The notes under the pieces: model-generated
Database searches by the model: none
What the model was told of the DNA's origin: nothing
What the model saw: the letters and a program-made list of their open reading frames with translations, nothing else
NCBI GenBank assembly: GCA_009701885.1
Contig: WLJH01000021.1
Location: 1 to 64,000, forward strand
Length of the DNA: 64,000 nt
Reading direction: 5' to 3'
Origin: Actinomycetota bacterium
GTDB taxonomy: Bacteria; Actinomycetota; Actinomycetes; Propionibacteriales; Nocardioidaceae
Part shown: piece after piece, positions 17,466 to 25,842 of the stretch
How the letters are laid out: each line of letters opens with the position of its first letter
Position numbering within the stretch: position 1 is the stretch's first letter
Translations under genes and position numbers: made by a program

Positions 17466-18292
17466 CCGCGCTTCTCCCGTCCGCCGCCGGCCGGGCCGGC
17501 GAAGGCCTGGGCGATGGTGAGCCAGTGCTCGGCGTCCGCGCCTGTGGCGACCAGGTCGGTGTCGTCGCGGTGCACGCGCTGGGTGACCAGGCAGCAGAAG
17601 TCGTACGCCGAGCCGGTCACCCGCTGGGCCGCGTCGTCCGGTCCCCAGGCCCACACCTCGCCGCTGGGCGCGGTGAGCTCCACGCGGAACTCCTCGACCG
17701 GCGGGGTCTGCTCGTGGACGGAGTAGGCGAAGTCGCGGGTGCGGATGCCCAGGTGCGCCACGTGCCTGATCCGGTCGGTCGGCAGCGGGCGACCGCCCTC
17801 GGCCGCGGGGTTCGCGACCGCGTCGTAGACGTCGAGGGCGTGCGCCCACGTCTCCATGTAGCGAGCGGTGGCCATGCTGGCCGGGGACATCGGAGGGCCG
17901 AACCACGGCATCTTCGCGCCGGCCGGCACCGCCCGGAGGGCCTCGCCCAGCGCCGTACGGCCCTGGTCCCAGCGGGCCAGCAGCTCCGCGGTCGGCAGGG
18001 CCGCGAGCTCCTCGGCGCCGGCGTCGACGAACCCGTCGACGTCGGCCAGGGCGGCGGTCACGATCGCGTCCCACTCCTGCTTGCCCTCGGGCCAGCGCTC
18101 GGGGTCGGTGGTGCGGGCGGCGGCCACGGCCTGCTCGTCGGTCCATGCGAGGTGGGCGACCTGGTGGGCGACGCTCCAGCCCGGTGCGGGGGTCGGGGTG
18201 GCCCAGTCCTCGGGGTCCAGGCCGGTCACCACCGCGCGCAGGGCGTCGCCCTCGGCGGTGAGGTCGGCCAGCAGGTCGTCGAGCAGGCTCAT
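17462..18292 (-). CDS. TIGR03084-family protein (DinB/maleylpyruvate isomerase-like)
   Basis: The protein has 276 residues. The N-terminal domain is a DinB-like four-helix bundle with [16 protein letters not shown] and [13 protein letters not shown], whose His residues would bind a metal as in mycothiol-dependent maleylpyruvate isomerase; [15 protein letters not shown] is also characteristic. A C-terminal domain of about 70 residues ([17 protein letters not shown]) follows. This actinobacterial family commonly accompanies AtuA genes, but no reaction is known to me. It is joined to tetR and atuA by 4-nt overlaps. Confidence 0.82.
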   Translation of the reverse strand: MSLLDDLLADLTAEGDALRAVVTGLDPEDWATPTPAPGWSVAHQVAHLAWTDEQAVAAARTTDPERWPEGKQEWDAIVTAALADVDGFVDAGAEELAALPTAELLARWDQGRTALGEALRAVPAGAKMPWFGPPMSPASMATARYMETWAHALDVYDAVANPAAEGGRPLPTDRIRHVAHLGIRTRDFAYSVHEQTPPVEEFRVELTAPSGEVWAWGPDDAAQRVTGSAYDFCCLVTQRVHRDDTDLVATGADAEHWLTIAQAFAGPAGGGREKRG

Positions 18293-18972
18293 CGGGTCGT
18301 CTCCCTGGAGGTGGCGGGGGTGGCGGGGGTGGCTCGTGCGTCGGTCGGGTCGGAGAGCGGCCCGGGGGCGGCGTCGAGGGTCAGGTCGATCACCTGGGCC
18401 CAGCGGTCGAGGATCCGCTCGCGGCGGCGGCGGTCGTCGGTGATGGTGTTGGCCAGCCCGAGGCCGCGGACCAGGTCGAGGGTGGCCTGCACCAGCTCGC
18501 GGACGCCGGGCACCGACTCGTCAGCGCCGAGCAGCTCGACCGTGAGGCGGTGCACCTCGCGGCCGACCTTCTGCTCCAGCGGCGCCACGGCCTCCATCAG
18601 CGCGGGGTCGGTGCGGGCGGCGACCCACAGCTCCAGCGCGGCGGTGAAGACCGGTGAGGTGAAGTGGTCGCCGAGCAGGGTCAGCACCGCCCGGGTCCCG
18701 CCACCGCTGGGCAGCGCCGCGGCGGCCGCCTCGAGCTCCGCGCCGCGCACGGCGGTCAGGTGCTCGACCGCGGCCACGACCAGGTCGTTCTTGGTCGGGA
18801 AGTGGTGCAGCTGCGCTCCGCGGCTCACCCCCGCACGCTCGCTGACCAGCGTCGTGCTGGTGCCCGCGAACCCGCGCTCGACGAGCAGCTCGACCGTCGC
18901 CTCCAGGAGCCGGGCGCGCATGGCCCGGGAGCGCTCCTCCTGGGGCACCCGGGTCGTTGCTGCGGTCACCAC
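18289..18972 (-). CDS. TetR-family regulator, first gene of the atu-like operon
   Basis: The protein has 227 residues with an N-terminal helix-turn-helix: [20 protein letters not shown] followed by [20 protein letters not shown], the last part being the recognition helix. The rest is the ligand-binding domain, ending in a low-complexity Thr/Ala/Pro tail. Start choice: GTG 18972 or GTG 18969. A good promoter (TTGACT at 19003-19008 and CAGGAT at 18979-18984, minus strand, 18-bp spacer) places the transcript start at the GTG, implying a leaderless mRNA. Because it leads an eight-gene operon, it probably autorepresses the whole unit until an acyl-CoA or terpenoid ligand appears. Confidence 0.88.
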   Translation of the reverse strand: MVTAATTRVPQEERSRAMRARLLEATVELLVERGFAGTSTTLVSERAGVSRGAQLHHFPTKNDLVVAAVEHLTAVRGAELEAAAAALPSGGGTRAVLTLLGDHFTSPVFTAALELWVAARTDPALMEAVAPLEQKVGREVHRLTVELLGADESVPGVRELVQATLDLVRGLGLANTITDDRRRRERILDRWAQVIDLTLDAAPGPLSDPTDARATPATPATSRETTR

Positions 18973-18978
18973 GCGCTC

Positions 18979-19008
18979 ATCCTGGGGGTGCGACTAACAA
19001 ACAGTCAA
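18979..19008 (-). promoter_or_regulatory. promoter and probable TetR operator of the atu-like operon
   Basis: On the minus strand TTGACT (19003-19008) and CAGGAT (18979-18984) are 18 bp apart, and the predicted start falls on the tetR GTG. The inverted repeat GACT-N7-AGTC (18992-19006) overlaps the -35 side, where a bound TetR protein would block transcription. Confidence 0.5.
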
Positions 19009-19028
19009 CCCTGTCTTTTTCTTGGACG

Positions 19029-19122
19029 CCGGGTTTGTCGGGTGCCCGACGAACCGGGGACCGCGACGACAAAGCTTCCGACCACCATGGCCGGGTCTGT
19101 CGGGTAGCCGACAGACCCGGCC
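19029..19122. repeat. two related palindromes (terminator-like)
   Basis: A perfect 15-bp inverted repeat with a GTAG loop lies at 19089-19122 (left arm ending GTCTGTCGG). A related, slightly imperfect palindrome (arm CCGGGTTTGTCGGG) lies at 19029-19058, 61 bp away. They sit between the end of the FtsX permease gene and the tetR promoter. The strong hairpin can terminate the permease operon; two similar copies could equally be operators. Confidence 0.7.
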
Positions 19123-19132
19123 CGGCGACGGC

Positions 19133-21733
19133 TCAGTCCACCCGGGCTGTGAGCGGCAGCCGCGAGCGCGCGGTGAGCCCGACGAGGGCGGTGGTCAGCA
19201 GGGGCAGACCCACGACCACGCCGAGCACGAGCAGCCACGGGACGTCGAGGTAGTGCGACGGCCCCCCGCCCGTGCCGTCGGACAGGGGACCGGTGAGCGG
19301 GTAGGTGATCGCCACCCCCGGGACCGCACCCACGAGCGCACCGAGGACGGCCCCGACCAGCCCGACGACCAGGGCGTACGCCGCCGCGACCCCGCGCCGG
19401 GTGCGCGGGGCGGCCCCGACCGCCGACAGCGTCGCGAGGTCGGGCCGAGCGTCGGTCAGGGCCAGGAACGTCGCGGTGAGCGTGCCGCCGAGCATCAGCA
19501 CCGCGCCGAGCCCGGCGAGGACCAGCTGGACCACGACCGTCTCGTCGGGCACCTCGTAGCCGCGCTCGACGTAGAAAGAGCCGCTGTCGCGCACCGCGCC
19601 GACCGCCTCGGACACATCGGCCGCCGTCGCGGCGGGCACCGGCCCGGGCAGGTAGAGCCCGGTGTCCGCGACCGTCGCGCCCAGCCGCTGTGCCACCTCG
19701 GGTGCGACGACCCCCTGCACCGTGGCGTACTCGCCCTCAACGGCGACGAAGACCGCCGGGGTGGTGGTCGCGCTCTGCCCGCCGTCGCCACCCGAGCGCC
19801 TCAGCACGACGCGGCTGGTGGAGGCCTCGACCTCGCCGTCGGCGAACACGAGCACCCCGCCGCTGGACAGCACCGCGTCACCGGCGCGACGCTGCTCGGC
19901 GTCCAGGTCCACGAGCGCGTCGGGGACCTCGTCGGCGACGAGCACGGTGGCAGCGAACGGCCCGCCGTACGACGTGAGAAGGCGTGCCTGGTCGCCGGCG
20001 CGGAAGCGCACCACCGCGCGGCGCTCGTCGATGCCGCGCAGCCGCTCCACCCGCAGGTCCGGCGCCACCCCAAGCACCGCGGCGGCGTACGCGTCTTGGT
20101 CGGCGCCGGCGCGGTAGTCGGTCACCGTGGCCGCGCCCATCGGCAGCGAGGCGCGGTAGGTCTCGCGGTTCTGCGCCTCGTCGCTGCTGACGGCGATGCC
20201 CAGCGCCACCACCCCGGCGACCGTGGCCGCGACGGCGGCGACCGCGGGCACCGTGCGGGTGCGGTGGCGGGCTGCGTCGCGCGCGGCGAAGCGCAGCGGG
20301 AGCGGGAGCCGGCGCGAGAGCCGCGCGACCAGGGCGACCACGACCGGCACCAGCAGGATCATCCCCAGCACCGACACCACGGCCCCGACGGCGATCGGGA
20401 CCTCGCCGCCACCCGCCGTGCCGCGGGAGGCGCCGTACGCCGACGCACCCACGCCGCCGCCGAGCAGCACCAGACCGAGCAGCGGCGAGCGGCGCGAGGG
20501 CCGCGCGTCGCCCCGCCGACCGGCCAGGACCGCCACGACGTCCTGGCGCGAGGCGACCCAGGCGGGGACGCCTGCGGCCAGCAGGGCACTGAGCACCCCG
20601 AAGCCAGCGACCCCCAGCAGGTGCAGGGGCGCGACGTCGAACGGCCCGAAGCGGGTATCGCTCGCTAGCTGGAACAGCGGCATGAGCGCCGCGGCCCCGG
20701 CGATGCCGAGCACCGTGCCCAGCAGGGCCGCGGCGAGCCCGAGCACCACGCCCGAGGCGAGGACGACCCGTCGCGCCTGCGCGGGTGTCCCGCCGGCGGC
20801 GGCCACGAGCGCGAGCGTGCGGGCCTGGCGCCGCGCCCCCACCGCGAAGGCAGGCCCGGCCAGGAGCACGACCTCGAGGAGCACCATGACGACCACCAGC
20901 ACCAGGACGGTGAGCGTGGCGCTGTCGATGCCCCCGGTGCCCCACTGGACCTCCTCGGGCAGCTGGTCGTCCGTCGGCGGGTCGGCGAGCACCGCCCGGC
21001 TCGCGACCGCGGCGCCGCGCTCGTTCAGGGCGCGCACCTGCTCCCACGTGACCGGCGGGCCGCCGACCAGGACCGCACGCTGCGCGCGCCGTCCGAGGTC
21101 GAAGGTGCCCGGGAGGCCGAACGCCCGCGGGTACCCGGTGTAGCGGGTGCTCTCGGCGGTGCCGACGATGGTGAGCCTGGTGCCGTCGGCCAGGACCAGC
21201 GACTCGCCCGGGTCGCGGTCGGCGAGGTCGGCGTTGACGACCACCTCGTCGGGGCCGGCGGGCCACCGGCCGCTGGTGAGCTCGGCGAGCCCGGCGGTGA
21301 GGGGGTCGTCCAGGTCGAGCTCTGCCACCTCGGCGTCACCGACGCCCCGTGCGGTCTCGTAGCGCAGCGTCCCCTCGCGCACCTCGGTGAGCGGGCGGTC
21401 GCCCCCCAGCAGCGCTCCGACGTCGTCGACCCCGAGCGCCTGGTCGCCCCGGCCTCCTCCGTCGAAGGACAGGCCGTCCTCCGGGTCGGGCAGCTGGAAG
21501 ACCTGGTTGCCGCCCGCGAAGAGATCGACCCGGGCCGCGGCGGTCCCGAGACGACGCTCGAGCGCCTCGGTGCCGGTGGTCGCCGAGGTGCCGTAGACGG
21601 TGTCGGCGACGCCGACCGCAGCCACGGGCAGCGCGATCATGACGAGCACGAGCAGGCTGCGAGCGCGGTGGCGCAGGGCGTCGCGGGCGGCCAGCCGCAG
21701 CGCGAGCCGCCACCCCGAGAGCCGGGAGCTCAC
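19133..21733 (-). CDS. FtsX-like ABC transporter permease (MacB type, two domains)
   Basis: The protein has 866 residues and a typical layout: an N-terminal helix (LVLVMIALPVAAVGVADTV), a large extracellular domain, three helices of the first FtsX domain (residues about 265-405), a central linker, a second periplasmic-type domain and a final FtsX domain (LVLAGLGAVLMLGGTLTATFLAL onward, then two more helices). A GTG start overlaps the ATPase gene by 4 nt. With the adjacent ATPase it should export a peptide, lipid or drug, or act as a mechanotransmission exporter; there is no outer membrane, so it is not a TolC-linked MacB. The substrate is unknown. Confidence 0.88.
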   Translation of the reverse strand: MSSRLSGWRLALRLAARDALRHRARSLLVLVMIALPVAAVGVADTVYGTSATTGTEALERRLGTAAARVDLFAGGNQVFQLPDPEDGLSFDGGGRGDQALGVDDVGALLGGDRPLTEVREGTLRYETARGVGDAEVAELDLDDPLTAGLAELTSGRWPAGPDEVVVNADLADRDPGESLVLADGTRLTIVGTAESTRYTGYPRAFGLPGTFDLGRRAQRAVLVGGPPVTWEQVRALNERGAAVASRAVLADPPTDDQLPEEVQWGTGGIDSATLTVLVLVVVMVLLEVVLLAGPAFAVGARRQARTLALVAAAGGTPAQARRVVLASGVVLGLAAALLGTVLGIAGAAALMPLFQLASDTRFGPFDVAPLHLLGVAGFGVLSALLAAGVPAWVASRQDVVAVLAGRRGDARPSRRSPLLGLVLLGGGVGASAYGASRGTAGGGEVPIAVGAVVSVLGMILLVPVVVALVARLSRRLPLPLRFAARDAARHRTRTVPAVAAVAATVAGVVALGIAVSSDEAQNRETYRASLPMGAATVTDYRAGADQDAYAAAVLGVAPDLRVERLRGIDERRAVVRFRAGDQARLLTSYGGPFAATVLVADEVPDALVDLDAEQRRAGDAVLSSGGVLVFADGEVEASTSRVVLRRSGGDGGQSATTTPAVFVAVEGEYATVQGVVAPEVAQRLGATVADTGLYLPGPVPAATAADVSEAVGAVRDSGSFYVERGYEVPDETVVVQLVLAGLGAVLMLGGTLTATFLALTDARPDLATLSAVGAAPRTRRGVAAAYALVVGLVGAVLGALVGAVPGVAITYPLTGPLSDGTGGGPSHYLDVPWLLVLGVVVGLPLLTTALVGLTARSRLPLTARVD

Positions 21734-22449
21734 GGGTGGCTCGCCTGGAGCAGGTCCTCGACCGGCGCGCTGCCGGACTCGTCGACGACCACGCCGTCTC
21801 GCAGGAAGACGACCCGGTCGGCCCAGGCCGCGTGCCGGGCCTCGTGGGTGACCAGCACGCCGGCGGCTCCGGCGTCGCAGCGCGCACGCAGCAACCGCAG
21901 GATCTCCTCGCCGGTCTCGGTGTCGAGGGCACCGGTCGGCTCGTCGGCGAGGATCAGCCGCCGCTCGCCCACGACGGCGCGGGCGATGGCGACCCGCTGC
22001 TGCTGGCCTCCCGACATGTCGTCGGGGAAACGGTCGGCGAGCTCGGGGATACCGACCTCCTCCAACGCGCGCATAGCGTCGCGCCGCGCCTGGCCCGAGC
22101 GCACCCCGTCGAGCTCGCGCGGCAGCGCGACGTTCTCGACCGCGGTGAGCGCGGGGACGAGGTTGAAGCCCTGGAAGACGTAGCCGATCGACGTACGGCG
22201 CATCCGGGCGCGCTGCTGCTGGGAGAGCCCGACGACGTCGACGCCCTCCACCTCCACGCGCCCCTCGGTCGGCTGGTCGAGACCGCCGGAGATCGTGAGC
22301 AGCGTCGACTTGCCGGAGCCGGAGGGGCCCATCACGGCCACCAGCTCGCCGGCGTGCGCCGTGAAGGAGACGCCGCGCAGCGCGCGCACGGCCGCCTCAC
22401 CCTCGCCGTGCACGCGGTGGACGTCGACCAGCCGCAGGACCGCGCTCAT
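21730..22449 (-). CDS. ABC transporter ATP-binding protein (MacB/LolD type)
   Basis: The protein has 239 residues with Walker A GPSGSGKST near residue 41, Q-loop FQGFNLVPALTAVENV, signature MSGGQQQRVAIARA, Walker B LILADEPTGALD and the H-loop VTHEARH. The pattern is that of ATPases partnered with FtsX permeases. The ATG start overlaps the stop of a 49-residue protein by 4 nt, and its own stop overlaps the permease start, so the operon is translationally coupled throughout. Confidence 0.92.
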   Translation of the reverse strand: MSAVLRLVDVHRVHGEGEAAVRALRGVSFTAHAGELVAVMGPSGSGKSTLLTISGGLDQPTEGRVEVEGVDVVGLSQQQRARMRRTSIGYVFQGFNLVPALTAVENVALPRELDGVRSGQARRDAMRALEEVGIPELADRFPDDMSGGQQQRVAIARAVVGERRLILADEPTGALDTETGEEILRLLRARCDAGAAGVLVTHEARHAAWADRVVFLRDGVVVDESGSAPVEDLLQASHP

Positions 22450-22595
22450 CGAGCGCCCCCCTCGGCCTGGTCGCGACGATCGGCCAGCCGCTCGACGCGG
22501 CGGCGGGCGAGCCGGTCGGCGCTCGCGCGCAGCCACCGGTCCTCGCTGCGGGCCAGCCGCGCGGCCACCGGCGCCGGCATCTCCGGGCGCGTCAC
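22446..22595 (-). CDS. 49-residue Arg-rich protein between padR and the ABC ATPase
   Basis: A short frame starts at the GTG 22593-22595, overlapping the padR stop (TGA at 22592-22594), and ends at a TGA overlapping the ATPase ATG; both overlaps are 4 nt. The product begins MTRPEMPAPVAARL and continues with an amphipathic, Arg-rich helix (SADRLARRRVERLADRR). Perfect coupling on both sides in an otherwise gapless operon strongly suggests that it is translated. No family is recognised; it could be a small regulator or assembly factor of the transporter. Confidence 0.65.
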   Translation of the reverse strand: MTRPEMPAPVAARLARSEDRWLRASADRLARRRVERLADRRDQAEGGAR

Positions 22596-23167
22596 CGGGT
22601 CACCTGCTCGGCCGCGGCAGCCGCGGTGGCCGGCACTTCCTGGGTCGCGGCCCGGCGCAGCCGCGCCTCGCAGTGGTCGAGCCAGCGGATCTCGGCCTCG
22701 GCGGCGAAGACCAGCGAGTCGAGCACCAGGCCCCAGGCCAGGTCGGAGGCCTCACCGGAGGCACCCGCCTGGCGCTTGAGCCGGGTGTAGTCCTGCAGGG
22801 CGGTCATCGAGGCGCTGCGCTGGCGCTGGATCAAGGTGCCCACGTCGACCCCGGGCACGGTGACGGCCAGCGCGAGCTTGATCGCCAGCTCGTCGCGCGG
22901 CGGCTGGGTGCGGGCGACCGGCGTCGTGAACCAGGTCGCGACCTCCTCGTGCCCGCTCTCGGTGAGCCGCCAGCGCTCGTGGCCGTCCTCGTCCTCGCCG
23001 GCGGCCTCGACCAGCCCGTCGCGCTCGAGCCGGGTCAGGGTCGTGTAGACCTGCCCGACGTTGAGCGGCCAGGTGCCGCCGGTGCGGCTCTCGAACTCCT
23101 GCCGCAGCTGGTAGCCGTACATCGGCTCCTGCTCCAGCAAGGACAGCAGCGCGTGCTTGACCGACAC
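22592..23167 (-). CDS. PadR-family transcriptional regulator
   Basis: The protein has 191 residues from the GTG at 23167, which has GGAGGAG six bases upstream; the frame extends further but that start is clearly best. The winged helix reads SVKHALLSLLEQEPMYGYQL, then WPLNVGQVYTTLTRLERDGLV, the family signature. The C-terminal half is the helical dimerisation domain. It leads the transporter operon and probably represses it through two palindromes just upstream; such PadR proteins respond to drugs or phenolic compounds carried by the exporter. Confidence 0.88.
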   Translation of the reverse strand: MSVKHALLSLLEQEPMYGYQLRQEFESRTGGTWPLNVGQVYTTLTRLERDGLVEAAGEDEDGHERWRLTESGHEEVATWFTTPVARTQPPRDELAIKLALAVTVPGVDVGTLIQRQRSASMTALQDYTRLKRQAGASGEASDLAWGLVLDSLVFAAEAEIRWLDHCEARLRRAATQEVPATAAAAAEQVTR

Positions 23168-23211
23168 GGTCAGCTCCTCCCGAGGGGCCGGGAGCACGGC
23201 GCTCGTCGCGG

Positions 23212-23260
23212 TGCCTACCCGGTATGCACCGACCGTAACCCCATGCCTACCCGGTATGCA
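23212..23260 (-). promoter_or_regulatory. tandem PadR operators and promoter of the padR-ABC operon
   Basis: The 17-bp sequence TGCCTACCCGGTATGCA occurs twice, at 23212-23228 and 23244-23260, exactly 32 bp apart. Each copy is an 8-1-8 inverted repeat with one mismatch, the size expected for a PadR dimer. On the minus strand TTGCAT within the upstream copy and TACGGT 18 bp later form a plausible promoter, so the two sites would flank the -10 region. Confidence 0.7.
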
Positions 23261-23267
23261 ACCGCCA

Positions 23268-23305
23268 CCGCCGAACCGTCAGTCTTGAACCGCCGAACCG
23301 TCAGT
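23268..23305. repeat. tandem 16-bp repeat upstream of the SDR gene
   Basis: CCGCCGAACCGTCAGT occurs at 23268-23283 and again at 23290-23305, a period of 22 bp or two helical turns. It lies 72-110 bp before the SDR start and could be a pair of activator or repressor sites. The spacing argues for protein binding on one face of the DNA. Confidence 0.55.
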
Positions 23306-23376
23306 TCCGAACCCTCGAGACGTCGATCGTGGACCTCGGCGCACCGGACGTCGTACGCCGCAGCGAGACTGTCCCC

Positions 23377-24135
23377 ATGACCACGACCCTGATCACCGGC
23401 GCCAGCTCCGGCCTCGGCGCCGAGATGGCCCGCCAGCTCGCCGCCCGCGGCGAGGACCTCGCCCTCTGCGCCCGCCGCACCGAGCGGCTGGAGGAGCTGC
23501 GCGAGGAGATCCTCGCCGCGCACCCCGAGCGCCGAGTGGCGGTGGCCGCCCTCGACGTGACCGACCACGAGGCCGTGCACACGGTGGTCCACGCCCTGCG
23601 CGACGAGCTCGGCGGCCTCGACCGCGTCGTCGTCAACGCCGGGCTCGGCAAGGGCGCGGCGATCGGCACGGGCCGCGCCGACGCCAACCGCGAGACCGCG
23701 ATCACCAACTTCCTCGGCGCACTGGCGCAGACCGAGGCCGCGATGGAGGTCTTCCGCGCGCAGGGCCACGGGCACCTGGTGATGATCTCGTCGATGTCGG
23801 CGATGCGCGGCATGCCGAAGTCGCTGACGACGTACGCCGCCACCAAGGCCGGCGTGGCCCACCTCGCAGAGGGCATCCGCACCGAGCTGCACGGCACCCC
23901 GCTGCAGAAGAAGATCAAGGTGACCGTGCTCTACCCGGGGTACATCGCCTCGGAGATGAACGAGAAGGTCCAGCAGTCGACCCCGCTCATGGTCCCCACC
24001 GACAAGGGCGTGCGCTCGATGGTGGCCGCGATCGAGAAGCAGGTCGACGACGCGTGCGTGCCCGCCCTGCCGTGGGCGCCGTTGTCGGTCGTCATGAAGC
24101 ACGCCCCGCTCGGGGTGCTGAAGAAGCTCGTCTGA
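23377..24135 (+). CDS. SDR-family oxidoreductase
   Basis: The enzyme has 252 residues from the ATG at 23377; the frame runs 16 codons further upstream but the Rossmann strand starts right after this ATG (TTTLITGASSGLGAEMA). The cofactor motif is TGASSGLG near residue 6, followed by the active-site Ser (ISSMSAMRG) and the Y-x-x-x-K pair in TTYAATKAGVAHL. NADP(H) preference is likely from the Arg pair after beta2 (ARRTERL). The substrate is unknown. Its 3' end overlaps the 3' end of the VanZ gene by 44 bp on the other strand. Confidence 0.9.
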   Translation: MTTTLITGASSGLGAEMARQLAARGEDLALCARRTERLEELREEILAAHPERRVAVAALDVTDHEAVHTVVHALRDELGGLDRVVVNAGLGKGAAIGTGRADANRETAITNFLGALAQTEAAMEVFRAQGHGHLVMISSMSAMRGMPKSLTTYAATKAGVAHLAEGIRTELHGTPLQKKIKVTVLYPGYIASEMNEKVQQSTPLMVPTDKGVRSMVAAIEKQVDDACVPALPWAPLSVVMKHAPLGVLKKLV

Positions 24136-25165
24136 GGGACCGGCCCTCGACCTCCAGCCGGAACCCGGCCACCGTGTGCGAGAGCCCGCGGTGGTCGGGC
24201 ACCGTCGTCGCCAGCACGGTCACGAGCAGGTACGCCGCCAGGGCCACCCCGCGGCCGGGGATCGGCAGCAGCACCAGCAGGTAGACCGGGCCGAGCCCCG
24301 CCGCCAGCTTGAGCAGCCGGCCGGGGACCGTCCAGCCCGGCCGGTCGGTCCGGGTCGTGATGGCGACGACCAGCTCACCGAAGGTCCGTCCCAGCACCAG
24401 CACGCAGAGCGCCTGCAGCGCGAACGGCACCGTCCACTGCAGGATCCACTGGACGTCGCGGTGCGGCCCGGTGTCGAGGACGAAGAGCATCAGCCCGCGC
24501 CACAGCACCGCGACGAGGCCGCCGACCATGAGCACGAACAGCGCGTCGCTGACCATTCCGGCGAGCCGGCGCCCCCAGGTGATGCGGGTCGGGAGCGGCC
24601 GTGGCACGGCGTCCTCGCGCTTCCAGGGCAGCGAGATCAACGCGCCGGCGATCGCGCCGAATGTGTTGACGAGCAGGTCGTCCACGTCGAACTTGCGGTA
24701 GGCGCAGCCGTAGAAGCCCCAGACACCGGTCCGTTGCGTCATCTCGATCGCCAGCGACACGGCGAGACCGGCGATCGCGGAGACCAGCACCCCGCGGCGC
24801 AGGACGAGCCGGACCAGCACGCCGAGGGGCACGAAGAGCAGCACGTTGAGCAGCACCTGCTGGACGGCCTGGTCGCGCAGGAACATCCGCACCCCGTCGT
24901 CGGGTAGCCCGACCAGCCCGATCGTGCCGAACAGGTCGGTCTGGGGGACCTTGCAGCGGAAGGAGCCGCGGTCCGGGAGCGGGAGCAGCGTGTAGGTCCA
25001 GAGCGCGATGGAGTAGACCGCGCCGGAGAGCAGGATCGTGAGGTCGCCGGGGCTCATGGTCCCGTCGCGGCGGTACTCGTAGGCAGCGACCGGGACGAAC
25101 AGGACGACGGCGGCGATCGTGCCGAGGCCGATCGCGGCCACGGCGTTGAAGACCTGGTCGGACAC
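24092..25165 (-). CDS. VanZ-RDD membrane protein
   Basis: The protein has 357 residues. The N-terminal half contains a VanZ-like domain (VLLNVLLFVPLGVLVRLV, SLAIEMTQ, and FDVDDLLVNTFGAIAGALI), the second half an RDD-like domain with several more helices. The GTG start at 25165 is preceded by TAGGTT at 8 nt, a leaderless-type promoter. VanZ itself lowers teicoplanin sensitivity in enterococci, but most members are uncharacterised. The gene converges on the SDR gene with a 44-bp overlap. Confidence 0.85.
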   Translation of the reverse strand: MSDQVFNAVAAIGLGTIAAVVLFVPVAAYEYRRDGTMSPGDLTILLSGAVYSIALWTYTLLPLPDRGSFRCKVPQTDLFGTIGLVGLPDDGVRMFLRDQAVQQVLLNVLLFVPLGVLVRLVLRRGVLVSAIAGLAVSLAIEMTQRTGVWGFYGCAYRKFDVDDLLVNTFGAIAGALISLPWKREDAVPRPLPTRITWGRRLAGMVSDALFVLMVGGLVAVLWRGLMLFVLDTGPHRDVQWILQWTVPFALQALCVLVLGRTFGELVVAITTRTDRPGWTVPGRLLKLAAGLGPVYLLVLLPIPGRGVALAAYLLVTVLATTVPDHRGLSHTVAGFRLEVEGRSLRRASSAPRAGRAS

Positions 25166-25176
25166 AGCCCGCCAAC

Positions 25177-25842
25177 CTAGCGGTAGGTGAGCAGCTCCCC
25201 GGCCAGGTGCTCGTGCTCGTTGAAGGTCAGCAGCCGGGTGCCGCGGGGGCCGACGAGGACCCGGGTGACTCCGGAGTTGACCGCCACGGTGTTGAGCCGC
25301 TGCCAGGTGTCGGGGAGCGCGCCGCCGGAGACCCCGAGCAGCCCGGCGGCGACGAGCCCGACGACACCTCCGGACGTCACCACGACGACCGTCTGCCCGC
25401 TGCCGCTGCGCGCGACCGCGTCGGCCAGCGCGGCGGAGGTGCGGGCTCCGAAGTCGTGCCAGGACTCGTCGTACCCGTCGCCGCCGGAGGTCCACAGCTC
25501 GGTGGCCCGCTCGAAGAGCGCCTGGAACTCCTTGCGGTCCAGGGAGAACGGGTCGGCAGGGAGGTCGGGGAAGCGGGCGACGACGCCGAGGTGGTCGAAC
25601 TCGTCCCAGCGGGCGTCCTCCTCGACCGCAGGACCGGACCAGCCGGCCCCCTCCACCATCGCCTCGAGGGTCTCGCGGTGGCGCCGCATCCCGCCGCGCA
25701 GCAGCACGGTGGGGCGTACGCCGGCAGCCGCGAGGTGCGCGCCGAGCCGGCGACCCTGCTCCCAGCCGGTCTCCGACAGCACGTCGTAGTCCTCGTCCCC
25801 GAAGGAGGCCTGGCCGTGCCGGACCAGCAGCAGCTGCCCCAT
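25177..25842 (-). CDS. histidine phosphatase family protein (phosphoglycerate mutase-like)
   Basis: The product has 221 residues and begins LLLVRHGQASFGDEDYD, with the catalytic RHG near residue 8. The second catalytic segment is VVVVTSGGVVGLVA, in which the usual His is replaced by Ser-Gly-Gly, so activity or specificity may differ from a classic mutase. The ATG overlaps the stop of the kinase-like gene in a TGATG. As the last gene of an acyl-CoA dehydrogenase, SDR and APH-type kinase operon it could hydrolyse a phosphorylated intermediate, but this is inference. Confidence 0.85.
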   Translation of the reverse strand: MGQLLLVRHGQASFGDEDYDVLSETGWEQGRRLGAHLAAAGVRPTVLLRGGMRRHRETLEAMVEGAGWSGPAVEEDARWDEFDHLGVVARFPDLPADPFSLDRKEFQALFERATELWTSGGDGYDESWHDFGARTSAALADAVARSGSGQTVVVVTSGGVVGLVAAGLLGVSGGALPDTWQRLNTVAVNSGVTRVLVGPRGTRLLTFNEHEHLAGELLTYR

